A stretch of 6,364 nucleotides of DNA from Bacillota bacterium (GCA_003486705.1 DNGE01000129.1:1-6364), one strand, 5' to 3'; counted from the stretch's first letter, positions 1-5,868 are shown. Program-made: numbers and translations. Notes: a model not told the origin generated them from the letters alone.

Positions 1-42
1 CTACCCAAAGTTGAGAAAGATCCAAAACTCCTCTTTCTTCAT

Positions 43-1062
43 TTAAATTATGTATTTAATTTCGTAAGGGAACTCTAAATGACTAAGCCCCATTTCAAAC
101 AATTCTTTCATCTCTGTCATGACCTCTTTCGGATACACGTATTTTCCATAACCGAATTGACCATACTTGTATTTTCGGTCAGCATCATCCATTGGAAGTT
201 CAGTATTTTCAAAAATCTGAAGAATATGATTTTTAGCTGTTGGCGTATACCGATGTGAAATAATTTCAAACGTAATCGGATGCTTAATATCCTCTTTAGG
301 TAAGAAATCTTTTAACATTTTAATCAACATGAGATAATCTTCTTTCCAATGAGGGTACACAAAGACAGGTGCAATTAAAAAACCAACGGGATAACCTGCT
401 TTAATCGCCTTTCGAGCCGCTTCAATTCGTTGTTTAACTCGCGGTGTTGAGTGTTCATAACTTTCAATCACAGTATCCGTATTAATAGAAAAACGCATTT
501 CCGTATGGCCATTATGTTTTAAATGCAACAACGAATCAATATCCGTAAATTTTGTTACAAAACGGAAACGACCCTCTTTTTCCTTCCCAAAAAACTCAAT
601 GGATTTAGCTAGCGCCCCTGTATACGGCTCAACCGGAACCGGATCGGACGTTGCAGAACCTTCAAAAATCGTCGGTTTAAACTTCCCTTGTTGAATATAA
701 CGTTTCGCTTTCTTTAAAATCTCATCTACATTGACATGAACCTTTGTGTATGGTTTATCTTTTAACTGCGTATTTAAATAACAATATTCACACTTCCCAA
801 TACAACCTGAGACAAGTGGCAATTGATAATGCGCTGATGGCTTACAACTTTGAAACTCAAGCGTACGACGAACCCCAACGACTAGCGAACGTTTCCCAAC
901 TTCATACTTCTCTTGCACGGTTTTACCACTTAAAAACGTCACCCGATTACTACTCAAAATATGCACAGGAATGTCTAACTCATTAAACTGCTTTTCCAAC
1001 TTCTTTCCTTCTTTTGTATCAAGTGCATCCGCTTCAATGTACACCGCTTTCGGTTTAAACAT
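43..1062 (-). CDS. splB: Spore photoproduct lyase (radical SAM), lacking the usual H-donor cysteine
   Basis: This enzyme reverts the UV lesion of spore DNA, 5-thyminyl-5,6-dihydrothymine, to two thymines during germination, using SAM and a 4Fe-4S cluster. The CX3CX2C cluster motif is GCIGKCEYC (Cys87, Cys91, Cys94), followed by Tyr95; Tyr93 and Tyr95 match Tyr97 and Tyr99 of Bacillus subtilis SplB. RFVTKF and the C-terminal RKYKYGQFGYGKYVY are also family blocks. Length (339 aa) fits the family (about 342). The start is placed at the third in-frame codon of the longest ORF: the AAAGGTGG site lies 7 bases before this ATG but only 1 base before the upstream ATG at 1068. Oddity: the FEASCTSD block of B. 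subtilis reads FEGSATSD here, so Ala137 (codon GCA, 652-654) replaces Cys141, the hydrogen donor. The only cysteine outside the cluster is Cys73, where B. subtilis has Ser. The comparison was made from memory. The gene is monocistronic; no clear promoter was found. Confidence 0.95.
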   Translation of the reverse strand: MFKPKAVYIEADALDTKEGKKLEKQFNELDIPVHILSSNRVTFLSGKTVQEKYEVGKRSLVVGVRRTLEFQSCKPSAHYQLPLVSGCIGKCEYCYLNTQLKDKPYTKVHVNVDEILKKAKRYIQQGKFKPTIFEGSATSDPVPVEPYTGALAKSIEFFGKEKEGRFRFVTKFTDIDSLLHLKHNGHTEMRFSINTDTVIESYEHSTPRVKQRIEAARKAIKAGYPVGFLIAPVFVYPHWKEDYLMLIKMLKDFLPKEDIKHPITFEIISHRYTPTAKNHILQIFENTELPMDDADRKYKYGQFGYGKYVYPKEVMTEMKELFEMGLSHLEFPYEIKYII

Positions 1063-1069
1063 AATCATC

Positions 1070-1077
1070 CCACCTTT
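1070..1077 (-). promoter_or_regulatory. Ribosome binding site that decides the splB start
   Basis: On the minus strand this reads AAAGGTGG. It is 7 bases from the ATG at 1060-1062 and 1 base from the ATG at 1066-1068, so the shorter protein beginning MFKPKAVY is favoured. Confidence 0.7.
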
Positions 1078-1350
1078 CTCTTAATACAGATAGTATTCCA
1101 AAAATTCAATTTTTTTTGCGTCATTTTCGGTAATTCATAAAAATAATCAGTTAAAAAAGACCATAGCAACCTTGTCTATTGAATCACTAATCAACCTGCT
1201 ACTTTAGTCATTAGACTCTTAACTAATCCGCTTATTTTTAATTTAAACTATCCTACGACTAACTATTTTTATAGCTAACCAACGTCAAAAATAAAACAAA
1301 ACTTTATTTAGATTTGTGTAGTAAGATGTCGTTTTTTGCAAATCATATAG
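1078..1350. other. AT-rich intergenic region between divergent splB and the 40-aa gene
   Basis: This gap must hold the starts of two divergent transcripts. No convincing -35/-10 pair was found for either. AATACTA on the minus strand (1091-1097) resembles the -10 of forespore sigma F/G promoters but lacks a -35 at the right distance. TTGAAT-17-TATTAA (1081-1109, minus) is spaced well, but its start point would fall inside the splB ribosome binding site. No coding potential, repeat or RNA structure was recognised. Confidence 0.5.
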
Positions 1351-1368
1351 TTGAGGAGGTGAACAATC

Positions 1369-1491
1369 ATGGCAGGAAAAATGCATAAGTACAATGAGAA
1401 AAAAGTAAAAGATCCGAAACATGATTACAAACGTGGTGAACCAGTACCAGGAACTGGTGTCACGACAAAAAAAATTCAACAAAAACACTAA
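1369..1491 (+). CDS. Small basic protein, 40 aa, function unknown (possible spore protein)
   Basis: The ORF runs ATG to TAA and encodes a 40-residue protein starting MAGKMHKYNEKKVKDPKHDY and ending KKIQQKH. It is preceded by GAGGAGGTGAAC with ideal spacing, the best ribosome binding site in the window, and followed by a strong terminator, so it is very likely expressed. It has ten lysines, one arginine and three histidines against four acidic residues, no hydrophobic segment and no cysteine, so it should be a soluble, highly charged, probably disordered cytoplasmic protein. The central KRGEPVPGTG block is its most distinctive part. The composition and the PxPxxGxKK-like pattern loosely recall minor small acid-soluble spore proteins such as SspP, and splB is next door, but this resemblance is weak and I cannot assign a family. 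The overlapping minus-strand ORF (1285-1500) is a shadow. Confidence 0.8.
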   Translation: MAGKMHKYNEKKVKDPKHDYKRGEPVPGTGVTTKKIQQKH

Positions 1492-1574
1492 CCCCCTCAA
1501 ACTTCGAGATTTCTAACATCGCAAAGTAGGTACTAACAAACAATTTCAACAACTTCAACTATTCGTAAGCGAAT

Positions 1575-1607
1575 GAAAAAACCAGCTCCTCCCAAGCTGG
1601 TTTTTTC
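1575..1607. terminator. Bidirectional rho-independent terminator
   Basis: A perfect 13-bp inverted repeat, GAAAAAACCAGCT (1575-1587) and AGCTGGTTTTTTC (1595-1607), with a 7-base loop. The A-tract on one side and T-tract on the other give a U-run on either strand. It closes the plus-strand 40-aa gene and the minus-strand 46-aa gene (and the ABC operon, if that reads through). A minor hairpin, ATTCG-taag-CGAAT, sits just left of it at 1561-1574. Confidence 0.93.
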
Positions 1608-1615
1608 TGTTGTCT

Positions 1616-1756
1616 TTACTTGTGAAAGAAAAAAGGTAAAATGATTGGCATTTGATTTTCTTTTTTCTCTTGGCTCTCTTGCATTAGTTTTGAAAAAACA
1701 TATGCCCTTAGCCAGAAGATAAAACCCAAAGCAATTAACGTTAACATAATAGGCAC
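1616..1756 (-). CDS. Small single-pass membrane protein, 46 aa, function unknown
   Basis: A GTG-initiated ORF encoding MPIMLTLIALGFIFWLRAYV followed by a short charged stretch (QESQEKKENQ) and the C-terminus MPIILPFFFHK. Residues 2-22 are one hydrophobic segment. The GTG is preferred because AGGAGGTG (1763-1770) lies 6 bases upstream; the next in-frame ATG (1745-1747) is too far from it. The gene lies on the same strand as the ABC cluster, 100 bases after the last permease, and ends 9 bases before the terminator, so it may be the last gene of that operon or have its own promoter in the gap. A hairpin overlaps its ribosome binding site. No family is recognised; small single-pass proteins beside ABC permeases are sometimes subunits or regulators, which is only a suggestion here. 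Confidence 0.75.
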   Translation of the reverse strand: MPIMLTLIALGFIFWLRAYVFSKLMQESQEKKENQMPIILPFFFHK

Positions 1757-1762
1757 GTTATA

Positions 1763-1784
1763 CACCTCCTACTACTATAGTAGG
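1763..1784 (-). promoter_or_regulatory. Hairpin/palindrome overlapping the ribosome binding site of the 46-aa gene
   Basis: On the minus strand CCTACTA-TAG-TAGTAGG forms a perfect 7-bp stem (1768-1784) with a 3-base loop, and its last three bases are the first three of the AGGAGGTG ribosome binding site (1763-1770). It could partly mask translation start. The arms also contain TACTA/TAGTA, the core of the inverted repeat at the ABC operon promoter, so it could instead be a DNA-level operator. Neither role is shown by the sequence. Confidence 0.45.
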
Positions 1785-1856
1785 TCGTGTCATCAAATCG
1801 GATTGTACTTTCATCCTGATGTTTTAAAAATTATTAATTTTTAATACATATCTTCC

Positions 1857-2534
1857 TTATTGATAAATCTCTTCAATCTGTCGATAAGAAAAAATAAATT
1901 CTCCTAAACTATATGCCAGCAGTAAACAGGCAATAATAAACAGCCACGTTAAATCATTGACAAACTCTATCTTTAACCCCATACAAATAAGCATACCAAT
2001 TCCGATGACTCCAAGCGTTTTAAATAACATCTTAATAAGCATCATGCCCATATGATTGTTCTGACTCAAATGATGAATAATACCCGTCATCGTCATAAGA
2101 GATAAATATAAAATCCCCATACTTCCAAAGATAATCATAGATGAAATCGAATCCGCCCATCTTGCAGCATGTTCAAAATACGGTTGATACAAAAGCGTCG
2201 TTAAAATAAGATACCCTGGGTAAATAACAAACCACGGTTTTAAATTATTCCAAAACAATTGCCCGCGACTCACCGGTAAAAATTGCGTAATCATTGGGGC
2301 TGTTAATAACTCATTTCGCTTTGGACTTATCGTGATTAAGGCATGCAATGGATAAGCACTCATTACCAACACACTCATGCTATAAAACGACTGATAAGCC
2401 CCATACATCAACGCATCATATTCATCATTTCGCCCTAAAAACACGCTCCCAATCAAAAACAACAACCACAGTAGAACAAACCCTACTAAAAATAATTTCT
2501 GCGCATACAGATGATCTCTTTTTAATAAATTCAT
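1857..2534 (-). CDS. ABC transporter permease-like membrane protein 3 (YtrC/D-type position)
   Basis: A 225-aa integral membrane protein with about six hydrophobic segments (roughly residues 13-33, 50-70, 100-116, 130-152, 168-187 and 196-214). It is paralogous to the two other membrane proteins of this cluster: it shares the N-terminal LLKRD and VFLG...YDALMY blocks, the YP pair near residue 61, APMITQFLPVSRGQLFWN (79-96) and the C-terminus EEIYQ. It probably forms the membrane channel with its paralogues and is driven by the single ATPase of the operon. AAGGAGGTG precedes the ATG at good spacing, and the gene starts 26 bases after permease 2 ends. No strong terminator follows at once, only an A/T-only 9-bp hairpin at 1824-1844. 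The substrate is unknown. The plus-strand ORF within it (2348-2539) is a shadow. Confidence 0.88.
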   Translation of the reverse strand: MNLLKRDHLYAQKLFLVGFVLLWLLFLIGSVFLGRNDEYDALMYGAYQSFYSMSVLVMSAYPLHALITISPKRNELLTAPMITQFLPVSRGQLFWNNLKPWFVIYPGYLILTTLLYQPYFEHAARWADSISSMIIFGSMGILYLSLMTMTGIIHHLSQNNHMGMMLIKMLFKTLGVIGIGMLICMGLKIEFVNDLTWLFIIACLLLAYSLGEFIFSYRQIEEIYQ

Positions 2535-2560
2535 CCTAGCACCTCCTTCTTTTATTCCAA

Positions 2561-3229
2561 CTACTGATAAATTTCTTCTAACAAAGGAAGCGTCCTAATA
2601 AATTCAAGCACCGCATACCCTAAAATCAACACATAGCCGATCACATAAATATTCTCTGAAACAACCGGAACAAAAACCGAAATCAAAACTAATACTGAAA
2701 TTAAAACGGCTTGTCTAATACTATATTTAACCAAAATCTTTAACCACTCAATCGGACGACTAAACTTTGTCATTATTCCAATCACAAAATGAAGATTAAA
2801 TAAACACGCAAAGCCAATGACAAATAATAAATAATTAACCAACGTATTTGAACTCCATGGAATAAATAACTCGTAATATTTATACAAGCCTGTTGTCGTC
2901 ACTAAATACACCACCATAAAAATGAAGGCTGGCATCATTTTATTAAACAACAATTCCTTTTTACTAACCGGTAACATCGCCGTAATATTCGGTGCCGTAA
3001 AAACGGTACCTTGCTTAGGAAAAATTAATTTAAATAATGAAACTGGATAGCTAACCAAATATATGGTTGATACAAAATAAAACGTATGATACATACTAAA
3101 CATCACTGAATCCGCTTCTTCATTTATCCCTAAAAAGAACGCTGCAACGATAAAGCAACAAAGGATACCACCCAATAAAATAAAAATAAGTCTTTGATTA
3201 TAATCCCAATCTTTTTGTAATAACTTCAT
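2561..3229 (-). CDS. ABC transporter permease-like membrane protein 2
   Basis: A 222-aa integral membrane protein with about six hydrophobic segments (roughly residues 14-34, 48-70, 100-115, 131-154, 172-190 and 194-210). It aligns without gaps at its N-terminus with permease 3 (MKLLQKD..., FLGINEEAD at 32-40) and shares TAPNITAMLPVSKKELLFN (78-96) and the C-terminus LLEEIYQ. It is likely a membrane subunit of the same ABC complex. The ribosome binding site AGGAGG is formed partly by the TAG stop of the decayed permease copy immediately upstream, so the site was probably inherited from an intact intergenic junction. The cytoplasmic N-terminus and the short conserved C-tail may contact the ATPase; this is inference. 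No substrate can be named. Confidence 0.88.
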   Translation of the reverse strand: MKLLQKDWDYNQRLIFILLGGILCCFIVAAFFLGINEEADSVMFSMYHTFYFVSTIYLVSYPVSLFKLIFPKQGTVFTAPNITAMLPVSKKELLFNKMMPAFIFMVVYLVTTTGLYKYYELFIPWSSNTLVNYLLFVIGFACLFNLHFVIGIMTKFSRPIEWLKILVKYSIRQAVLISVLVLISVFVPVVSENIYVIGYVLILGYAVLEFIRTLPLLEEIYQ

Positions 3230-3240
3230 TCCGTTCCCTC

Positions 3241-3418
3241 CTACTGATGCATCTTTTCTAAATCATCACTTGCTAGCACAAATTCTAGACCACATTAAAT
3301 CTAATGCTGAATGAATACCAAGAAAGATACTCGAACCTAAAATAACTAAGTCAGCCACACAAAATCCCATAAAATTTAATCGTGCATACGAGATTAAATC
3401 CTTTTTTTCTGTAAACAA
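3241..3418 (-). pseudogene. Relic of a fourth paralogous permease gene (internal deletion)
   Basis: The 200-base gap between permeases 1 and 2 is not plain spacer. A TTG start at 3418, 5 bases after AGGGGTG, opens a 50-codon ORF (stop at 3266-3268). Its first 44 residues align without gaps with permease 2 (11 identities) and permease 3 (about 12), including FLGI at the same position 32-35, Asp7, Leu14 and Asp40. Just inside, in another frame (3241-3288), LEFVLASDDLEKMHQ-stop matches the last 15 residues of permease 2, LEFIRTLPLLEEIYQ, with six identities and the same distance to the stop. The middle ~163 codons are gone and the joint is out of frame. The remaining ORF could still make a one-span peptide, but a full permease cannot be produced. 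The alternative, a genuine small membrane protein, does not explain the matching C-terminus. Confidence 0.8.
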
Positions 3419-3429
3419 CTTCCCACCCC

Positions 3430-4146
3430 TTATTGATAAATGTACTCTAATTTTTTAAAAGCATAGATAAAATAGGTAACTAAAATAATAAATATGGTGA
3501 TTAACCAAAAGCCTTCATGAAAAGTTTCAAAACGAGCATAGCCTAAGAAGGTTGTGACTAGTACCAGCATGAATGTCACGATATTAAGCGCGATATACTT
3601 TCCTTTTGACATAGCAGTAGCAAAATGGATGATCGTATTAGCCATAAAGACTAAAAACAAGTGAATAATAAATAGACCTCGCATGACATAAATATCTAGC
3701 AATTGATCCCACCCATTTCTTATAACATGAAAGTCAAATGAGACAGGTTGATGATGTCCAAACGATGCTGAATCAATATATGTTTTGGCTACTAAATATA
3801 AATAGATGGCTAGGAAAATATAAATGGGGCAAAAGATAATCCAACCTTTTATACCATTCCAAAATAATTGCTTTTTACTAAGCGGTAAAAACGATGTAAT
3901 GGCAGGCTCATCAAACACGTTTGAAACGTTGGGTGCAATTTTTTTTAAGATATAAGCGGGATAAATTAAAATAAATAAGAATGCAACATTCATCAAAGAT
4001 TCTAGTAAACGAAACGCTATGATTCCCACATACTGCAACCCAACAACGTGTGGCTGATACGTGATTGAAAGTAAAAATAAGACGAGGGTTACGGCAATTA
4101 TGCCAAATGCAATTTTTGTTTCCACACAGTATAGCGACCGTCGCAT
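3430..4146 (-). CDS. ABC transporter permease-like membrane protein 1
   Basis: A 238-aa integral membrane protein, the most divergent of the three paralogues, with about six hydrophobic segments (roughly residues 11-30, 42-69, 101-120, 151-175, 185-202 and 212-230). The family motif is PAITSFLPLSKKQLFWN (81-97), followed by GIKGW; the C-terminus is KKLEYIYQ. Its N-terminus lacks the LLxKD block of permeases 2 and 3, and it has an extra polar loop around residues 121-148 (HHQPVSFDFH). AGAGGTG (4154-4160) stands 7 bases before the ATG. The ATPase stop codon is only 1 base upstream, so translation is probably coupled. It likely pairs with the neighbouring ATPase; the position corresponds to the YtrC/YtrD permeases of ytr operons, but the sequence does not show the substrate. 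Confidence 0.88.
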   Translation of the reverse strand: MRRSLYCVETKIAFGIIAVTLVLFLLSITYQPHVVGLQYVGIIAFRLLESLMNVAFLFILIYPAYILKKIAPNVSNVFDEPAITSFLPLSKKQLFWNGIKGWIIFCPIYIFLAIYLYLVAKTYIDSASFGHHQPVSFDFHVIRNGWDQLLDIYVMRGLFIIHLFLVFMANTIIHFATAMSKGKYIALNIVTFMLVLVTTFLGYARFETFHEGFWLITIFIILVTYFIYAFKKLEYIYQ

Positions 4147-4147
4147 C

Positions 4148-4828
4148 TTAAAACACCTCTTTGTATCTCGTTACGACTGATTTTCCTTGCATGCGCAGAT
4201 CTTCAACTAATGTATTCTCAACAATCTTTCCATCTTTTAAGAATAGAACGCGATCAAGTAATGTCTCGATGTCATTAACTAAGTGACTTGAAATAATTAA
4301 GGTTGTATCTAAGTCGAATTTTTCCATCATCATTTTGATGATTTCTTCGCGTGCCACTAAATCGACGGCAGCAAGCGGCTCATCTAAAATATATAGCGAT
4401 CCTTCAATGGCAAGGGCTAGTGATAAATAGAATTTTTCAAGTGTTCCTTTTGATAAGACTTTTAGTTTGTCGTGCTCACTAATCTTAAACTCCGCTAACA
4501 TGTCACGGCATTTTTTAGCGTTGAATGTTGTGAAGTATGTTTTGTAATACTCAATGACTTCCCCCACTTTCCAGCTAATTGGGAACGTGTCATTTTCGTT
4601 CATATAACCAATAGACGCTTTGTGGGCGGGTTTAAATTCTTCTCCATTAAATAAATAAGTACCACTATTCATACAAATTTGACCAGCTAAGATTTTTAAG
4701 AACGTGCTTTTTCCAACCGCATTGGGTGCCAATAATCCAATAATTTCACCTCTTGGAATGTGTAAGCTGACATTATCTAAAATAATTTTTTCATTGTATT
4801 TTTTATTCACATTTTTTAATTCAATCAT
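4148..4828 (-). CDS. ABC transporter ATP-binding protein, YtrB-like, with variant Walker A
   Basis: This 226-aa cytoplasmic ATPase should energise the membrane proteins encoded downstream. Visible motifs are Walker A APNAVGKST (34-42), a Q-loop region with GYMNEND (74-80) and no glutamine, signature LSKGTLEK (125-132) instead of LSGGQ, Walker B LYILDE (145-150) with catalytic Glu150, D-loop LAAVD (152-156) and H-loop His182. The short C-terminus (REEI to the end) has no extra domain. Walker A is unusual: the first glycine of GxxxxGKS is Ala34 and the usual Gly-Ala/Gly-Ser pair before GKS is Ala37-Val38; Gly39, Lys40 and Ser41 are kept, so nucleotide binding remains likely. The LSKG signature is common in exporter-type ATPases of the GldA/YtrB group. 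The ATG directly abuts the repressor gene stop (no gap), with GAGGAG inside the repressor gene as ribosome binding site. It is the only ATPase gene in the cluster. Confidence 0.93.
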   Translation of the reverse strand: MIELKNVNKKYNEKIILDNVSLHIPRGEIIGLLAPNAVGKSTFLKILAGQICMNSGTYLFNGEEFKPAHKASIGYMNENDTFPISWKVGEVIEYYKTYFTTFNAKKCRDMLAEFKISEHDKLKVLSKGTLEKFYLSLALAIEGSLYILDEPLAAVDLVAREEIIKMMMEKFDLDTTLIISSHLVNDIETLLDRVLFLKDGKIVENTLVEDLRMQGKSVVTRYKEVF

Positions 4829-5194
4829 CTATTCCATCTCCTCAATTAATTTAATTGCTTCGGCTTTCGTTATCCCCGCTGCACTTAAGTCGCTTAAGAA
4901 CTTTTCAATAATTTCTTTTGCGAGTTGCTGCTTTAAGTTACTGACATGTCCATCGACTGTACTCACAAATGACCCCATCCCTCGTTTTGTGACTGTAATT
5001 TGTTGACGTTCAAGTTCTGTATACGCGCGTTGCAATGTGTTAGGATTAACTTTAATCAGTGTCGACATCTCACGAACCGATGGTAATTTATCTCCCGGTT
5101 GTAAGTCACCACTGGCAATGCTTTTTTTGACCCACTCGACAATTTGCAAATAGATCGGTTCTTTATTATTGAATTCTAACGATTCAAAGTTCAA
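4829..5194 (-). CDS. GntR-family repressor, YtrA subfamily
   Basis: A 121-aa DNA-binding protein, the typical short length of the YtrA subfamily. Residues 11-78 are the winged helix: EPIYLQIVEWVKKSI, then PGDKLPSVREMSTLIKVN, the recognition helix region NPNTLQRAYTELE (50-62), and the wing KRGMGSFVS (70-78). Residues 84-121 form two helices, the small dimerisation part of this subfamily, with no ligand domain. It starts with TTG (5192-5194), chosen because AGAGGTG (5202-5208) lies 7 bases upstream and the family's N-terminus begins here. It is the first gene of the ABC cluster, and family members repress their own operon, often relieved by cell-envelope antibiotics or membrane-active peptides. 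An inverted repeat over its promoter fits autorepression. The weak TTG start may keep the repressor low relative to the ATPase (inference). Confidence 0.93.
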   Translation of the reverse strand: MNFESLEFNNKEPIYLQIVEWVKKSIASGDLQPGDKLPSVREMSTLIKVNPNTLQRAYTELERQQITVTKRGMGSFVSTVDGHVSNLKQQLAKEIIEKFLSDLSAAGITKAEAIKLIEEME

Positions 5195-5209
5195 GCTGTA
5201 TCACCTCTT

Positions 5210-5237
5210 TGTACTACTGTTCTACTTACATAGTACA
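5210..5237. promoter_or_regulatory. Inverted repeat, likely operator of the GntR/YtrA-type repressor
   Basis: TGTACTA (5210-5216) and TAGTACA (5231-5237) are perfect 7-base inverted arms with 14 bases between them, two helical turns centre to centre. On the minus strand the first arm overlaps the -10 element and the second lies just after the expected transcription start and before the repressor's ribosome binding site, a placement suited to autorepression. Binding is inferred. Confidence 0.72.
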
Positions 5238-5258
5238 CCGCAACACACATTTTGTAAA
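5230..5258 (-). promoter_or_regulatory. Promoter of the repressor-ABC operon (sigma-A type)
   Basis: On the minus strand TTTACA (5253-5258) and TACTAT (5230-5235) are separated by exactly 17 bases. The start point would be near 5222, giving a short leader before the ribosome binding site at 5202-5208. The -10 is imperfect, which fits a regulated promoter. Confidence 0.6.
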
Positions 5259-5280
5259 CCATATATTGGTAACTTTTAGG

Positions 5281-5308
5281 AAAATAAAAAGTGTCCTGGG
5301 GACACTTT
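5281..5308 (-). terminator. Rho-independent terminator of the 173-aa gene
   Basis: Perfect 9-bp stem AAAGTGTCC (5288-5296) / GGACACTTT (5300-5308) with a 3-base loop. Read on the minus strand it is followed by TTATTTT. It lies 3 bases after the stop codon of the 173-aa gene and about 22 bases before the -35 of the ABC operon, insulating the two. Confidence 0.88.
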
Positions 5309-5311
5309 CTG

Positions 5312-5833
5312 TTATTCAAAAATCAAATCATTCGAAAAATATTCAAGACTATGCACTTTCCATCCATCTTTTTCACTGACAAGCTGAATGTACATATTGA
5401 GATTATGTGTGTTTGACTCCTCTGTTGTTAATGATTCACTAACCACTGTTACTGTAACATCAAATTGGTAAACCTTTTTCCCATCTAATCGATACTCACC
5501 ATTTGATTTAATTGAATTAAGATCCCAAAGGGAGACATCGACCTGGCTAAAAACGGCTGGGCGAACAACTAATGAATCAATCGTCTCTAGATCGATAAGT
5601 GTATTTTTAGACAAATAAGGTTTTAGAGTTGTTAGCGTGTGCTCACATTTTATATTACTTGAACAATCTTTATCACCTGTTTCATAATCATAGGTATATA
5701 TTGCGTTATAAAAGTCTTCAATCACTTCTCTTTGTTGATCTTTATCTTTACTTGGGACATAAAAACAAAGCCAACAAATAAATATCCCAAAAATAACCCA
5801 CCCTATTATTTTTAGTTTCTTGTTCTTTATCAT
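5312..5833 (-). CDS. Membrane-anchored extracytoplasmic protein of unknown function, 173 aa
   Basis: The N-terminus is short and basic (MIKNKKLK), followed by one hydrophobic segment (residues 9-26) with no clear lipobox or signal peptidase site, so it is probably a signal anchor with the rest outside. Residues 33-50 (QQREVIEDFYNAIYTYDY) form a predicted helix, and the second half alternates strand-like stretches (VYQFDVTVTVV, NMYIQLVSEKDGWKVHSLEYF). This helix-then-sheet order and the GWKVHSLE ending resemble NTF2-like accessory domains of Gram-positive surface proteins, but the match is only by look. Cys57 and Cys63 could form a small disulfide loop. AAGGTGG precedes the ATG at good spacing. 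The gene has its own promoter and terminator, so it is not part of the ABC operon. Function is not known. Confidence 0.85.
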   Translation of the reverse strand: MIKNKKLKIIGWVIFGIFICWLCFYVPSKDKDQQREVIEDFYNAIYTYDYETGDKDCSSNIKCEHTLTTLKPYLSKNTLIDLETIDSLVVRPAVFSQVDVSLWDLNSIKSNGEYRLDGKKVYQFDVTVTVVSESLTTEESNTHNLNMYIQLVSEKDGWKVHSLEYFSNDLIFE

Positions 5834-5868
5834 GACACCACCACCTTAAGACTTCTAGATTAATACAT

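Noticed and set aside
14..38. Hairpin AGAAAGA/TCTTTCT downstream of splB as terminator
   Set aside because: Only 7 weak pairs, an 11-base loop and no U-tract on the minus strand.
744..986. 80-codon plus-strand ORF
   Set aside because: It lies wholly inside splB on the opposite strand, has no ribosome binding site and no recognisable product.
1344..1351. CATATAGT as a sporulation sigma (E/K-like) -10 for the 40-aa gene
   Set aside because: No matching -35, and the start point would fall within the ribosome binding site.
1285..1500. 71-codon minus-strand ORF
   Set aside because: It overlaps the better supported 40-aa gene antisense and has no convincing ribosome binding site; its Phe/Tyr-rich product reflects the A-rich opposite strand.
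1824..1844. TTAAAAATT-att-AATTTTTAA as terminator after permease 3
   Set aside because: The stem is A/T only and therefore weak; treated as AT-rich spacer, leaving read-through to the 46-aa gene open.
2348..2539. 63-codon plus-strand ORF
   Set aside because: Antisense to permease 3; the His/Thr-rich product is the reverse of membrane-protein codons.
4704..5006. 100-codon plus-strand ORF with hydrophobic product
   Set aside because: Antisense across the conserved ATPase and repressor genes, with no ribosome binding site.
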